From: Hymenobacter cellulosilyticus
GTDB taxonomy: Bacteria; Bacteroidota; Bacteroidia; Cytophagales; Hymenobacteraceae
Direction of reading: 5' to 3'
Length of the DNA stretch: 64,000 bases
Assembly (NCBI RefSeq): GCF_022919215.1
Contig: NZ_CP095046.1
Coordinates: forward strand, 2,842,501 to 2,906,500
Numbering within the stretch: the stretch's first letter is position 1; the number at the start of each line of letters is the position of its first letter. Positions 33,719 through 43,200 of the stretch are shown here, piece after piece. The notes below the pieces were generated by a model. It saw only the letters and a program-made list of their open reading frames with translations, was not told where the DNA came from and did no database searches. The translations under genes and the position numbers were made by a program.

Positions 33719-34126
33719 TTAGCTGAGGGCCCACGTGCGGGCCTCGTCCACATCGGTAAACATGCGGGTCTGGAAGGGCAGCCCGGGAGTGGTGTCCTGG
33801 TACAGGTTGCCGATGAGCATTCGGTTGAGCGTTTGCTCGGCCTCCAGGCGGGCAAAGCGGACAACTCCAAGCTCCACCAGCGCGGGCAATACGGTTTGGC
33901 CAATCCAGGTCAGGTCTTTAGGCCGCACGGCGCCCAGCAGCCGGTCGTTGGCTATCCAGGCAGTGGCGTGGTGCTCCCGGGCCAGGGCAATAGCCTCGGT
34001 AATATAGCGGCGGAAGTCGGCGCTACTCACGTAGCCAAGCCATTCGGTTTCAAGAGCATTGTGGGTGCCCTGGTGCAGGTGTAGCACCAGGGCCGGGTGG
34101 GAGGCAAGAACAGGCATAAACGACAC
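33719..34126 (-). CDS. Small SpoIIAA-like protein E, first gene of the array
   Basis: A 135-residue soluble protein. It keeps the plan in diverged form: ALETEWLGYVSSADFRRYIT, AWIANDRLLGAVRPKDLTWI (the LND block has become AND), PALVELGVVRFARLE and RMFTDVDEARTWALS. MSFMPVLAS offers two starts, and either is possible. It is the first gene of the same-strand series reaching down to the kinase at 27519. A consensus -7 element lies about 100 bp upstream. Confidence 0.65.
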   Translation of the reverse strand: MSFMPVLASHPALVLHLHQGTHNALETEWLGYVSSADFRRYITEAIALAREHHATAWIANDRLLGAVRPKDLTWIGQTVLPALVELGVVRFARLEAEQTLNRMLIGNLYQDTTPGLPFQTRMFTDVDEARTWALS

Positions 34127-34226
34127 GGATTGGAATGCTACAACGCAGGCGGCCGAACAGGGTTACTAAGTAGAAACCCGCCGGTTTACCTGGTCCCGCC
34201 ATGCACGCGGCGTAAACGAAGGGCGG

Positions 34227-34234
34227 CAAAGCTA
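34227..34234 (-). promoter_or_regulatory. Candidate promoter (-7 element) of the SpoIIAA-like/PAS gene series
   Basis: On the minus strand TAGCTTTG matches TAnnTTTG exactly, about 100 bp before the first small gene. No clear -33 TTG is present. The gap 34127-34391 is shared with a divergent plus-strand gene. Confidence 0.45.
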
Positions 34235-34391
34235 CTAGACTTTGCCTGATTACCTCCACCGGCTGCTCACCAGCCATTGAGTAGCCGCGCGGGAAGTAGA
34301 TGGGCTGATTTTCTGGCCGGTAAAAGCCACTAAAACGCTGCCGGTAGAACCTGCTGGCCGGCTAAAGCGTAGGGGAGGCCAATAATTAGCT

Positions 34392-34745
34392 ATGATGAAC
34401 ACACCGTTCTATACCCGACTAACCCAACTGCGCCGGGAACTTGAGGCCAGTGACTCTTCCGACACCTTTGGCCTGAGCGTACTGCTGGCTATTCGCCGGG
34501 AGCTGACTCGCCTGATGCAGAGCATTCCCGACAAGCAGGTGCAAAAGCTGCCCAAAGACTTGCAGCATGCCTTTTCGCAGAGCTTCCGCAAGCTCATTGC
34601 CCGGGTGCCTTTTCCCGCGCCCAGCTGGGAGCAGCAGTATCAGGAAACGGAGCAGGCCCTGGCCGTGATAGAGCAGATTGCCCAGCAGCTGCCCTTGCAG
34701 CTGCCCGCCATACCGACCCTGAGCCGTCTGACCGAGGGCGAGTAG
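34392..34745 (+). CDS. Hypothetical 117-residue helical protein
   Basis: Family not recognised. The start MMNTPFYTRLTQLRREL is at one of two adjacent ATGs. The sequence is rich in Leu, Gln, Arg and Glu and looks fully alpha-helical: LSVLLAIRRELTRLMQSI, KDLQHAFSQSFRKLIA and QQYQETEQALAVIEQIAQQL. No signal peptide or membrane segment. It is the only plus-strand gene inside the signalling island and is divergent from the SpoIIAA-like array. A partner role in signalling is only a guess from position. Confidence 0.55.
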   Translation: MMNTPFYTRLTQLRRELEASDSSDTFGLSVLLAIRRELTRLMQSIPDKQVQKLPKDLQHAFSQSFRKLIARVPFPAPSWEQQYQETEQALAVIEQIAQQLPLQLPAIPTLSRLTEGE

Positions 34746-34773
34746 CCGGGTTTAGCGCCGGCCTTGGGGTCGA

Positions 34774-35523
34774 CTAGTGGGTAACTTCCGGCTCAGCCGG
34801 AGGGCGCAAGGCGGCCAGCGCGTCGGCTGTGTGTTGTTCCAGCAGCCAGATAACCACTTCCGCTTCCTCGTCGATGGAGTGCTGGGAGGCTGGTCCGGCC
34901 GGGCTGTTGGCTCCTGCTTCCCCGCGTGCCAGCTTCGTCAGCGTGCCGATACGGGTCAGCAAGTCATCCAACTCGCCGTAGAGCAGGGTCCAGATGGCTT
35001 GGGCCTGCTCCGGGCGCTGCTGCAGCAGCTGGCGCAAATCCAGGATTTTCATGACCAGCCCGGCCAGGGCCTGCAGCCGCCGCTGTTCCACAGCCGAAAG
35101 GGTGCGGGGCTGCCGGTCGATAACGCACAGGGCGCCAATCTGGTGGCCTTCTTCGGTGCGCAGCGGGTGGCCGGCGTAAAACCGCAGCTCAAGCGCCTCG
35201 GCCACCTTGGGGTCGGTCAGGTGGCAGGGCTCCCGCTGCAGATCTTCGTACACCGTCGTGTCTTCGTGCAGCACGGCCACCGAGCAGATGCTTTGCTCAC
35301 GGTTTACCCGCACGGCCCCGGGCAAGCCAAAGTTGGCCTTAAACCAGACACTGCCTTCTTCTACCAGCGAAACCAACGCAATAGGCACCTGAAACAGCTT
35401 GGCCGTCAGGCGCACGATTTCGTCGAAGACGGCATCGGGCTCCGTACCCAGCGACAGATAGGGCAGCAGGGCCTGCAGGCGCTGGGGGTCGTTCGCGGGA
35501 ATAAGCGAGGTGGGTGTAGGCAT
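34774..35523 (-). CDS. GAF-domain protein
   Basis: A 249-residue cytosolic protein. One GAF domain (about 20-165) carries FDEIVRLTAKLFQVPIALVS, VWFKANFGLP, REQSICSVAVLHEDTTVYED and FYAGHPLRTEEGHQIGALCV, the common 'sensor GAF' pattern of Bacteroidota. A helical C-terminal part (about 165-249) has no kinase or cyclase motif, so output must be through a partner. It follows the response regulator gene on the same strand at a 228-bp gap. The ligand is unknown. Confidence 0.85.
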   Translation of the reverse strand: MPTPTSLIPANDPQRLQALLPYLSLGTEPDAVFDEIVRLTAKLFQVPIALVSLVEEGSVWFKANFGLPGAVRVNREQSICSVAVLHEDTTVYEDLQREPCHLTDPKVAEALELRFYAGHPLRTEEGHQIGALCVIDRQPRTLSAVEQRRLQALAGLVMKILDLRQLLQQRPEQAQAIWTLLYGELDDLLTRIGTLTKLARGEAGANSPAGPASQHSIDEEAEVVIWLLEQHTADALAALRPPAEPEVTH

Positions 35524-35751
35524 AAATTACGCGGTAGCGGGGCCTGCTACCAGAAGAAACCGGTGCAATAAGGCAGTGCCTTCCCTGCTTTTCCTCCTGG
35601 TCTGACCTCCTGCTGCGGGTAAAGATAACAACATCCCCGATACAGGAGCGGCCCGTGCTGCGCCAAGGGCCCCGCCCGGATGCTGCCTGTTTTTTCCTCC
35701 AAGCAGGTATAAGCTGCGGCGGGCAACTCAGCGTATTACTCCGGCCTTGGA

Positions 35752-36177
35752 CTACTGCGCCGCGGGTGGCGAGGAAAAGTGCTCTTGCAGAATCTGGTCG
35801 ACCTTATCCCGGGTCAGGGGCTTGGTCAGGTAGCCGGCAATGGGCAGGTTCTGCATGTTGGCCACGTCCAGCGGGTTCAGGGAAGTGGTGAGCATGATAA
35901 TGACCACGGCCGGGTTGTCGGTCGAAAGGCGCTGGGTGTAGGCCTGCAGGAATTCTACCCCGTTCATGCGCGGCATTTTCATGTCCAGCAGAATCAGGGC
36001 TGGGCAAGTAGCAGAAGCCACCGGCTCGCAGTGCGTGTGCAGTAAGTCCAGCGCCTCCTGACCGTTGGTGGCTACCAGCACGGTGTCCGTAATGGCCATG
36101 CGCCGCAGCAGCCTCTGGTTGAGGTAGTTAGTCGTCTCATCATCGTCGACGAGCAGGGTGCAGGAAATGGCAGCCAT
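35752..36177 (-). CDS. Single-domain response regulator (CheY-like)
   Basis: A 141-residue receiver domain with no output domain. The acidic pair is in LLVDDDETTNYLNQRLL, the phospho-acceptor Asp in ALILLDMKMPRMNGVEF, the switch Thr in IIMLTTSLNP, and the conserved Lys in YLTKPLTRDKV. A stand-alone receiver of this kind usually works by protein contact or phosphorelay. It starts 23 bp after the multi-PAS kinase at 36201 stops, so it is the likely phosphorylation partner of that kinase. Confidence 0.92.
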   Translation of the reverse strand: MAAISCTLLVDDDETTNYLNQRLLRRMAITDTVLVATNGQEALDLLHTHCEPVASATCPALILLDMKMPRMNGVEFLQAYTQRLSTDNPAVVIIMLTTSLNPLDVANMQNLPIAGYLTKPLTRDKVDQILQEHFSSPPAAQ

Positions 36178-36200
36178 AAAGCAGGACAGAAAGGAGTGGG

Positions 36201-39154
36201 TCAGGCAGTAGTACCCGACACCTGGAGCAGGTGTACGAAAAACGTGGTGCCGGCGCCGGGTTGGCTGTGCACCTCGATGTGGCCCCCGGCATTCTCTACC
36301 ATGCGCTTGACCATGTAGAGCCCAATGCCGGAGCCCTCGACGTGGGTATGAAAGCGCTGAAACATGTGAAACAGGCGCGGCCGGTACGTCGGCTCAATGC
36401 CCAGGCCGTTGTCGTGGACCTCCAGCACGGTATAGCCCGGCTTAACGTGGGCTCGCACATCTACCCGGGGCGGCCGGTCGGGGAATGGTACTTCAGGGCG
36501 TTGCTGAGCAGGTTATATACCACCGAGCGCAGGTTTTTTTCCGAGAACTGAATCGGCGGCCGGGCTGCTACATCGATGAACAGCTTGGCGCTGGTGGCCT
36601 GGATCAAGGGCAGCAAGTCCTGCCGTACATTTTCGATAATGGCGGCCAGATCGATGGACGTGGCCGGGGTGTCGTGCTCTTTCTGGAGCTTGGAAACCTC
36701 CGTCAGATGGTCAATGGTGCGCTTGAAGCGCTCCACCGAGCCCAGCATCCGCGTCAGGGTAGGGGCCACGTGCTGGCCTTGCTCACCGTCGGCGGGCAGC
36801 TCTTCCTGCAACAGGTAGAGCAGGCCCTCAATGTTGCTGATAGGCGCTTTCAGGTCGTGGGAGGCGGTGTAGATGAAGTTGTCTAGGTCCACGTTGGTGC
36901 GCACCAGCTGCTCGTTGGCGGCCCGGAGTTCTTCGGCCAGGGCCCGGGCCTGCTGCCCGCCTTCCTCCACCACGCGCCGGGCCTGCACCTGGTCGGTTAC
37001 TTCGTGGGCAAACACCAGCACCCCATCAACCTCGCCCTGGGCATTGCGGCGGGCCTGATAGGTGAAGGTCCAGTAGATTTCCTCCAGCGGACCTCCTTCG
37101 GTGCGGGCCAGCTGCAAGGGCAGCTCCTGAGCCACGAGCGTTTCGCCCGTTTCGTATACCCGTCGCAGCTGCTGATAGATAGGCGCCCTGGCAATTTCGG
37201 GCATGGCTGCCAGCAATGGTTTGCCCAGCAGCGTGCGGCCGGGAAAAATGCGCTGGTAGGCCGGGTTGACGAGCTGGTACACCAGCTCAGGACCGTCGAG
37301 GATAACGATGGGGGCCGGGGCTTCCATAAACAGCGTGTGCAGCTGCTGGCGCTCGGCTTCGCGCTGCCGGCGGGTGCGCACCTGCTCCGTGACGTCGAAG
37401 GCAAAGATGGAGATGCCCGCAATCTGGTCGTTTTCGCGGTAGGCCTGGTAGGTAAAGGTATAGTACACCTCCTGGCCCGGGCCTTCCTGGGTTGGCTCCA
37501 AACGCATGGGCAGTTCCGTGCCGAAGAACGTTTCGCCGGTACGAAACACGGTGTCCAGGGCTTGCAGAAAGCCAGCCGACTCAGTTTCGGGCAGGACCTC
37601 GGCTACCGGACGTCCCGTGAGTTGGCGCTCGGGAAAAAGTTGCTGATAAGCGGCATTGACGTACTCGAAGCGGTGCTGGGGGCCCCGCAGCAAGGCCACG
37701 GCGGCGGGGGTATCGGCCAGGATATGAAACAAGGCCTCGCGCTCCTGGGCCCGGCGCTGGGCGGCGGCCAGCACCTGAGCCTGCAGCGCTTCGTTCTGCT
37801 GGCGGGCCCGCACCCGCTCCGTAACGTTGACGGCAAAGCTCATCACACCCTCGATCTGGCCAGTGGCGTCGAACATAGGCTGGAAGGTAATGTCGAAATA
37901 CTCGTCGTGCATCTGCCCGTCGCGGTAGCGGTCCAGGCGGCGAAGCGTTTCGAGCATGTGCACGGGCTCCCCGGTGCGGTACACCCGGTCCAGGGGCTCA
38001 TGCTGCTCTTCGGGCAACTCGGGCAAGGCCTGGCGGCGGGGCAGGCCCAGCAGGGAGCGGTGTTGCAGCAACTCGCGGGTGCCTGGGTGCACCAAGGTCC
38101 AGACGTGGTCGGGGCCGGTAAAGAGGTTGATCAGCGCTGGGGCCTGACCGAATAAGCGCAGCAGGCGGTTGCGCTGCTCCTCGGCTTCGGCCCGGGCCAT
38201 TTCCGCTTCCCGAGTGCGCTCCTGCACGCGGGCCTCAAGCTCCTGATTGAGATGCTGCACCAGCTGGCGGGCCTCCACCTGCTCGGTCACGTCGTAGGAA
38301 AAGTTCAAGAGGCCATCCACAGTACCGGTGACATCCCGCAAGGCCTGAAAAAACATGTTGAAGTAGCGGCGCTTGAGTTGGCCCGTGCCGGCAAAGTCCA
38401 CCCAGGCTTCTACCTCGGTGCCATAATACGGCACGCCGGTCTGGTACACCTGGTTCATGTAGGTCAGATGCGGCTGATCTATCAGCTCGGGCAAGGCCTC
38501 CCGGATGGACCGGCCCTGCAGGATGCGGGCGGGAAAAAGCTGCTGGTAACCGGGGCTGACGAGGGAATACACCATGTCGGGGCCGTGAAAGGTGGCTACG
38601 CTGGTTGGCAGCTCCATCAAAATCTGGTGCAGGCGCTGGCGCTGGGCCTCTGCTTCGGCCAGCAGCTGTTCCTGGGCCTGCTGGCTAGCCAGGAGCAGCT
38701 GCTGGCTCACCACAGTTTCGGTAACATCCGTGGCGACGTGCAGAATATGGCTTATCCGTCCGTGCTCGTCAAACACGGGGGCATTGCGCGGTTGCCAGTA
38801 GCGCACCACAAACTGGCCCGGCCGGTTGGGGTCGGGCACGTCGTAGCGCTGCTGGGCCATCTGGTGAGCCTGCCCGGTTTCGAGCACGCGGAGCAGGGAA
38901 GCGCGCAGGTTGTGAACGGAATTGGCTTCGGGCGTGGCGGGGTTGTCGGGAAAGACCTCAAACATCGTTCGGCCCAGCAGGAGCTCCCGGCGGGTCAGCG
39001 TGGCCGTCAGGTAGGTGTCGCTGGCCGCCTCGATGTGCAGCTCCGCGGATAGCAGCAGGGTCGGGTCGGGCAGCGCCTGGATAAGGGAAAACAGCGAAGT
39101 AGGGGAGAGCAAGCAGAAGACAGCCGTGAAGCCAAATAAGGTAATCGTATACAC
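36201..39154 (-). CDS. Multi-PAS sensor histidine kinase (five PAS domains); frame broken once
   Basis: A 984-residue cytosolic kinase after repair. PAS1 begins LFSLIQALPDPTLLLSAELH. Four PAS4-like modules follow, each ending in a 'DVTEQVxAR' linker and separated by coiled coils. The kinase core has FIYTASHDLKAPISNIEG (phospho-acceptor His), N box LLSNALKYHSPTGRP, G1 DNGLGIE and G2 GSGIGLYMVKRMVENAGG. The frame breaks between the N box and G1 at the run 36467-36470; one added C restores RPRVDVRAHVKPGY. Unrepaired, the gene would encode a kinase without the G boxes. The receiver protein gene follows after 23 bp. The modules resemble those of the kinase at 27519. Confidence 0.9.
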
Positions 39155-39428
39155 CAGGGCTGCCCGGTTGGCTGGGGCCAGGGCAACACGCGGAAAAAGA
39201 TAGCGAAGCCGGATAAGTACTTAACGACCAGGAAGGCCGCCAGCGCGTCGGGGCCCACCACGGCAAACAGCTCGTGTTGGGATACGTTCAGGACGAGGGC
39301 TGGTTTTTACCCGCTACCCCAGCACCGGGGCAAATCCACCGTTTGGCAGGTTCAAAACACGGCCTGCTTTGTAAGGCTTCACCACGCTTCCGCACCTGCC
39401 GGGTTTTGCGGCCACTTAGCCGTAGAGC

Positions 39429-39974
39429 TCAGGCGTTCCGGGCGGCCCAGGTGGGCTTGGTTATCTCAAATACGAAGTTGAGCTTGGGCTGCTCGCCGTA
39501 ATAAGCCAGCTCCTGCTCGGCTACTTTGGTGGCCCCCAGCCGCTGAATGGCAATTTGCGACCGTACGTTGCCGGCCCCGATGTGAAAGCGCACCGTGTCC
39601 ACGAACTCAAACAGATAGTCGAGCAGCAAGGCTTTCACCGCCAGGTTGATGCCCCGGCCCCAGTACTTGGTGCCGTAAAACGTGTAGCCGATCAGAATGC
39701 TGCTGTCCTCCGGGCTGTAGTCGTACAGGCGGGTGCTGCCCATGGTAGCGCCGGTTTCCTTGTCCACGATTTTAAAGGCGCCTCCGCTTTGCACGGCTCC
39801 CTCGAAAAAGGTGGCAAATACTTCCCTGCGCCACCGGTCCTTGTTGGGGTGCTGCTCCCAGATTTTGGGGTCGGCGGCCACGGCGTATAGTTCGTCAAAA
39901 TCGGCCTCCTGCAGGGGCACAAGCCGGATGGTGCTGGTTTCCAGGCTGGGTTGTAAGCTAAGCCAAGCGGGCAT
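39429..39974 (-). CDS. GNAT-family N-acetyltransferase (RimJ/RimL type)
   Basis: A 181-residue cytosolic acetyl-CoA-dependent transferase. It starts with the family pattern TSTIRLVPLQEADFDELYAV. The acetyl-CoA site lies around YTFYGTKYWGRGINLAVKAL (the Q/RxxGxG/A loop appears as YWGRGINLAV), followed by VRFHIGAGNVRSQIAIQRLG, typical of RimL-like enzymes ('N.rS..a..klG'). The substrate (protein N terminus, amino acid or small amine) cannot be told. It is monocistronic. Confidence 0.88.
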   Translation of the reverse strand: MPAWLSLQPSLETSTIRLVPLQEADFDELYAVAADPKIWEQHPNKDRWRREVFATFFEGAVQSGGAFKIVDKETGATMGSTRLYDYSPEDSSILIGYTFYGTKYWGRGINLAVKALLLDYLFEFVDTVRFHIGAGNVRSQIAIQRLGATKVAEQELAYYGEQPKLNFVFEITKPTWAARNA

Positions 39975-40165
39975 ACGAAGAACGGCTAGGTAGTAGAAGG
40001 GAAGGAGCCTGCGGGCACGCCAAAGTTGGGGGCCAGAAGTGGGTTTACCGTCGGCAGCTATAAAATCTTTGTACGGGCGCGGGTTTCCGGTTTCCGCGAA
40101 GACAATTATTCATCAGGAGCCGCCTTCTGGCTCCGCGCGGGTAGTGTTCCATAACGCTGTTCATC

Positions 40166-40173
40166 TACCTTTG
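40166..40173 (+). promoter_or_regulatory. Candidate -7 element for the NHL/IPT protein gene
   Basis: TACCTTTG matches TAnnTTTG exactly, 102 bp before the ATG. The rest of 39975-40275 shows no gene. Confidence 0.4.
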
Positions 40174-40275
40174 CCGGCAGGTATTACTGAGGCTGGCAGA
40201 GCCTGCTTCCGGTAGCTGCCCCGTGGTGGCCTGGCTTATCTGCGTGACTCCTATGACATTCATTAACAGCTTCGA

Positions 40276-43200
40276 ATGAGAAAACTTCTACTGCTATCCT
40301 GTTTGCTGGCAACCTTTACCTCGGCTTCCGCCCAGCTCCGCAGCTTCCGGCTCGACCGCATGCTTGGCACCCCGGTCGACTTTCCCCAGGACCTCCAGGT
40401 CAGCTCCACCGGCGTCATCCACATGCTGGACCGGGCGGGGCTGGTAAAGCTTGATTCGACGGGCCGCTATTTGCAAACCATTCCCCTGCGTTCGGCCACG
40501 CGCACCCCCGACTACCGTTCCCTGGCCCTGGATGGGCAAAGCAATGTATATGTAGTCAACCGGGCGGCCTCCTTTGTGCGCAAGTACAGCCCGCAGGGCG
40601 ACTCGCTCCTGCAAATTGGCCGGGCCGGCACAGCCTCGGGGCAGTTTCAGCAGCCCGAAGGAGTGACGGCAGATGCGGACGGCAACATCTACGTGGCCGA
40701 TACCGGCAATAACCGCCTCCAAAAGCTAAATGCCAGCGGGCAGGTACAGTGGGTGTACGCCCCCACCGGAGCTCAGGCCCTAGTGCAGCCCTCAGACGTC
40801 AAGCTTGCGCCCGACGGCAGCGTGTACGTGTTGAATAAAAACTATACGGCCGTCCGGCTAAGCGCCGCCGGACAGCTGCTGGGCACGTTGTCGTTGCGCT
40901 TCACCGGCTCGCTCAACGACCAAACGATTGGGCTGGAAATTGACGCGGCCGGAAACCTCTACGTCGTTAGCTCGCGGCTGAATGCCGTGCAGCGCTACAA
41001 CGCACAGGGTGCGCACTTGGGCGCTTTTGGGGCCAGCAGTGGCTCCTTCAACGGCACCCACGCGGCCCTGGCCCTCGATGGCAAAGGCAACGTGTACGCC
41101 CTTGATGCCTCCGACCGGGAGCAGAGCATCAGTTCGATCCGCAAGCTGAGTCCTACTGGCGCGTTGCTCAAGAAGTGGGGCAACGAAAGACTCTTTGGCG
41201 GCCGCATGCGGCAGGATGAGGCGGGCAATATCTATTATATGGATCAACAGCAGCCCCGCATCGTCAAGATAAACCCCGCCGGACAGCAGCTGCTCACAAT
41301 CGGTAGTTCGGGTCAGGCCGACGGTCAATTCGGCGTGCTAACCAGCTTTACCGTCGACTCGCGCGGATTTATTTATGCCTTGGAAGGCCAGAGCTTTCCT
41401 CCCCGCGTGCAGAAGTTTGACCCACAGGGCCGGTTTATCAGTAAAATCTCCCTGCCCAACCCCCAAACCAATCCGAACGGCTATTCTCCCTCCGACCTTG
41501 CTGCGGATGCTGCCGGCAACGTCTTCGTGCTCGACTACTGGAGCGGGGTTCGCAAGTATAATTCGCAGGGGCAGATGGTGCAGATGATTGGGGCGGGCGG
41601 CAGTGGCAGCGCGCCCGGCGGCCCCGGCGCCGGAAAGTTCTACGCGCCGCGTGGGGTAGTATTGGATTACCGGGGCAACATCTACGTATCGGACGGGGCT
41701 GGCCACCGCGTACAGAAGTTCAGCCCCAACGGGCAGGTGTTGCGCGAGTTTGTTTCCGTGTTTCCGCCTACTTTTCAAGGCTCTCCTTCCTTATCGGCCG
41801 GCGACGCGGGCCTGGCCGTGGACGGAGCCGGCAACGTCTACGCCAGCATCGGTAAGAACGACTACATCACCATGTTTGAGGGCTATGGCAACCGGCAGGC
41901 AAAGCTGGTTGTGGGGGCCAATCCGGCGGTTATTACCATCAATCAGAATGGTACCCGGCTGACCAGTGCCATGTGGGGCAATGATGTGCTGCGCTTTTAC
42001 GTGCCCACCAACCGCCCGCCCGAGAACCTGATCAGTGGCAAAGTATTCCATGATCTGAACAGCGACTGCAAGCAGCAGGCCAACGAGCCGGCCCTGCCAA
42101 ACATGCTCGTGGTGGCCGAGCCGGGTGGCTATTACGGCCTTACCGATGAAAACGGCAGCTATACCGTAGCCGTAGATACCGGAGCCTATACCGTGCAGCA
42201 AATTCTTCCTGAGCCCCAGCCCGGCCGGGTGGTGCAGGAGCTATGCGCCGGCCCAACGGCGGTTTCATTTCGCTCCTACGGTAACGTGGCCAGCGGGCCC
42301 GATTTTGGAAACCAGGTCAGCGACGCGCCTCATCTGACGGTGAGCGTGACGTCGAACCGCCGGCGCCGTTGCTTCCGCAACATCACGGCCGTGAGCTACG
42401 CTAACATCGGCTTCGCGGCCTCACCAAGTGCTACCGTAACGGTGGCCCTGCCCCCGGAAGTCGTGCTGGTGAAAGCCGATGCGCCCTTCACCAGGAACGA
42501 GGCTGGGCACTACCTGTTTCAGGTGGGGGCGCTGCAGCCAAATCAGCGAGGCACTATCACCATTCAGGATTCGGTGGTATGCGGCAATCCCGCCCTGCGC
42601 GGCCTTACCGTGTGCACCCGCGCCTGGATTCGCACAACCGCTGTCTACACCGGGCCTGCGGGCTGGAATGGGGCGTCGATGGTCGTCAGTGGCACGGTAG
42701 TGGGCAATCAGGCGCGCTTTGCCGTGCGTAACCGGGGCCAGGCCGCTACCACGGATAGTCTGGGGCTCCGCATTTTTCAGGATGCGCAGCTGGCGCTGAA
42801 CCGCAACTTTTCCCTGGCCGCCGGCGACAGTCTGGTCTTACGCTGGAATCCGGCCGGACCGGTAGTGCGGGTAGAAGTCGACCAGCCTGCTACCCATCCC
42901 TATGGGCCAACGGCGGGTGCCACCGTAGAGCTGCCCACGCTGCGTACGACCACCCTGCCCAGCGCGGCCATGCTGGCCATGTCGCCCGGTGGGCCCCACC
43001 CCGATGAATCCCAGGACTGCCAGCCGATTCTCGATTCCTACGATCCAAACGACAAGCAGGTGGTGCCCCAGGGCGTCACGGCCCAGCGCTACACGCCCAC
43101 CAAGGAAGTGCTGCGGTATCAGGTCCGGTTCCAGAATACGGGCAACGACGTGGCCTACCGGGTGGCGGTAGTCGATACGCTGTCTGCCGATCTGGACATC

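Noticed and set aside
39007..39261. Minus-strand reading with a hydrophobic start (MVGPDALAAFLVVKYL) near the kinase N terminus
   Set aside because: It runs into the coding region of the five-PAS kinase in another frame and becomes non-protein-like after about 50 residues.
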